Positions 4,582 to 5,982 of a stretch of DNA of 5,982 nucleotides are shown in pieces. The position numbers and the translations under genes were made by a program. Numbering within the stretch: the stretch's first letter is position 1; each line of letters begins with the position of its first letter. The stretch comes from an uncultured Janibacter sp. (lineage in GTDB: Bacteria; Actinomycetota; Actinomycetes; Actinomycetales; Dermatophilaceae), in contig CAMICF010000186.1 in assembly GCA_946222495.1 (NCBI GenBank), positions 1 through 5,982 of the forward strand, given 5' to 3'. The notes below the pieces were generated by a model. The model searched no databases, was not told the origin of the DNA, and worked only from the letters and a program-made list of their open reading frames with translations.

Positions 4582-5982
4582 ATGGACGGAGCTCGTCCCG
4601 TGCGTGCCGCGCGCGGCACCGACCTCACCGCGCGCAGCTGGCAGACCGAGGCGCCGCTGCGCATGCTCATGAACAACCTCGACCCCGAGGTCGCCGAGCG
4701 CCCCGACGACCTCGTCGTCTACGGCGGGACCGGGCGTGCCGCGCGGTCCTGGGAGGCCTTCGACGCGATCGTCGAGACCCTCACCGACCTCGCCGAGGAC
4801 GAGACGCTCCTCGTGCAGTCCGGCAAGCCCGTCGGGGTGCTCCGCACCAACCCGTGGGCGCCGCGCGTGCTGCTCGCGAACTCCAACCTCGTCGGGGACT
4901 GGGCCACGTGGCCGGAGTTCCGCCGGCTCGAGGCCGAGGGCCTGATGATGTACGGCCAGATGACCGCGGGGTCGTGGATCTACATCGCCACCCAGGGCAT
5001 CCTCCAGGGGACCTACGAGACCTTCGGGGCGGTGGCGCAGAAGCGCTTCGGCGGGACGCTCGCGGGGACCCTCACCCTCACCGGTGGCTGCGGTGGCATG
5101 GGCGGCGCGCAGCCGCTCGCGGTCACGCTCAACGGCGGGGCATGCCTCGTCGTCGACGTCGACGAGTCGCGGCTCGAGCGCCGCCGGTCCAAGCGCTACC
5201 TCGACGAGGTCGAGACCGATCTCGACACCGCGCTGGCCAAGGTCATGACGGCGAAGGGGGAGCGCCGCGCCCTGTCCGTCGGCCTCGTCGGCAATGCCGC
5301 GGCCGTCTTCCCGGAGATCCTCCGGCGGCACACCGCGGGCGAGATCGAGGTCGACGTCGTCACCGACCAGACGAGTGCGCACGACCCGCTGAGCTACCTC
5401 CCCGCGGAGGTGCCGCTGGAGGACTGGGACCGTGAGGCCGAGAGTGACCCGGAGAGCTTCACCAAGAAGGCCCGGGAGTCGATGGCCGCCCAGGTCGAGG
5501 CGATGGTCGGGCTGCAGGACGCCGGGTGCGAGGTCTTCGACTACGGCAACAGCATCCGGGACGAGGCACGGCAGGCCGGGTACCCGCGCGCCTTCGCCTT
5601 TCCCGGGTTCGTCCCGGCCTACATCCGGCCGCTCTTCTGCGAGGGGCTCGGTCCCTTCCGCTGGGTGGCGCTCTCGGGCGACCCGGAGGACATCGCGGTC
5701 ACGGACGCGGCGCTCAAGGAGCTCTTCCCGGAGAACGAGCACCTGCACCGATGGCTCGACGCCGCAGGGGAGTTCGTCGACTTCGAGGGGCTGCCGGCGC
5801 GCATCTGCTGGCTCGGCTACGGGGAGCGGCACCGGGCGGGCCTGCTCTTCAACGAGCTCGTCCGCGACGGCAAGGTCACGGCGCCGATCGTCATCGGCCG
5901 CGACCACCTCGACTCCGGCTCCGTCGCCTCGCCCTACCGCGAGACCGAGTCGATGCTCGACGGCTCCGACGCCATCGCCGAC
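4582..5982 (+). CDS. hutU: Urocanate hydratase (urocanase), 3' end off window
   Basis: HutU is the NAD+-dependent enzyme that adds water to urocanate to give 4-imidazolone-5-propionate, the second step of histidine catabolism, in the cytoplasm. The 467 visible codons are open to the window edge; the family is about 550-560 residues, so roughly 85-95 C-terminal residues are missing. Seen in order: [44 protein letters not shown], the NAD-binding glycine-rich stretch [42 protein letters not shown] (Cys353), the urocanase signature [10 protein letters not shown] with the active-site Cys409 (equivalent to Cys410 of Pseudomonas putida), and [13 protein letters not shown] near the edge. It follows hutH on the same strand and shares its pathway. 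Later hut genes such as hutI are likely beyond the window, but that cannot be seen. Confidence 0.97.
   Translation, partial: MDGARPVRAARGTDLTARSWQTEAPLRMLMNNLDPEVAERPDDLVVYGGTGRAARSWEAFDAIVETLTDLAEDETLLVQSGKPVGVLRTNPWAPRVLLANSNLVGDWATWPEFRRLEAEGLMMYGQMTAGSWIYIATQGILQGTYETFGAVAQKRFGGTLAGTLTLTGGCGGMGGAQPLAVTLNGGACLVVDVDESRLERRRSKRYLDEVETDLDTALAKVMTAKGERRALSVGLVGNAAAVFPEILRRHTAGEIEVDVVTDQTSAHDPLSYLPAEVPLEDWDREAESDPESFTKKARESMAAQVEAMVGLQDAGCEVFDYGNSIRDEARQAGYPRAFAFPGFVPAYIRPLFCEGLGPFRWVALSGDPEDIAVTDAALKELFPENEHLHRWLDAAGEFVDFEGLPARICWLGYGERHRAGLLFNELVRDGKVTAPIVIGRDHLDSGSVASPYRETESMLDGSDAIAD

Noticed and set aside
4495..5907. 470-codon open frame on the minus strand opposite hutU
   Set aside because: It is rich in Arg, Val, Gly, Asp and Leu with no recognisable domain, and lies opposite a gene with unmistakable urocanase motifs. 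Long antisense frames are expected in very GC-rich coding DNA.

Overview
The window is very GC-rich, with strongly G/C-biased third codon positions. It has short intergenic gaps, a probable leaderless gene, and an IclR regulator beside histidine-utilisation genes. This fits a high-GC actinobacterium. A CTCGCACCTCAACCAGC-type intergenic repeat resembles ones I associate with Micrococcales such as Intrasporangiaceae; that placement is from memory and tentative.

Layout. (1) Bases 1-872, minus strand: two overlapping paralogous genes of the YbjQ/UPF0145 family. One is soluble with a proline/glutamine-rich tail; the other has an N-terminal membrane anchor and runs off the left edge. (2) Bases 873-967: a divergent promoter region with a -10-like hexamer placed for leaderless transcription of ispH. 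(3) Bases 968-2020, plus: ispH (lytB), the last enzyme of the MEP isoprenoid pathway. (4) Bases 2025-2765, minus: an IclR-family regulator, probably the hut regulator (hutR), convergent with ispH with only 4 bases between them. (5) Bases 2766-2913: a dense regulatory region between the IclR gene and hutH. It holds two 24-bp palindromes 32 bp apart, a separate 16-bp palindrome resembling the corynebacterial HutR site, and a hairpin over a Shine-Dalgarno sequence. (6) Bases 2914-4467, plus: hutH, histidine ammonia-lyase. (7) Bases 4468-4581: a REP-like stem and a 26-bp tandem repeat whose complete units each fold into an RNA hairpin. (8) Bases 4582-5982, plus: hutU, urocanate hydratase, cut by the right edge.

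How the genes work together. HutH deaminates L-histidine to urocanate and HutU hydrates urocanate to imidazolone propionate, the first two steps of histidine catabolism. The divergent IclR protein most likely controls them, and itself, through the palindromes between the genes. ispH and the YbjQ pair have no visible link to the hut genes.

All protein genes belong to known families. I see no convincing new multi-gene system. The most unusual content is in the two non-coding stretches flanking hutH.
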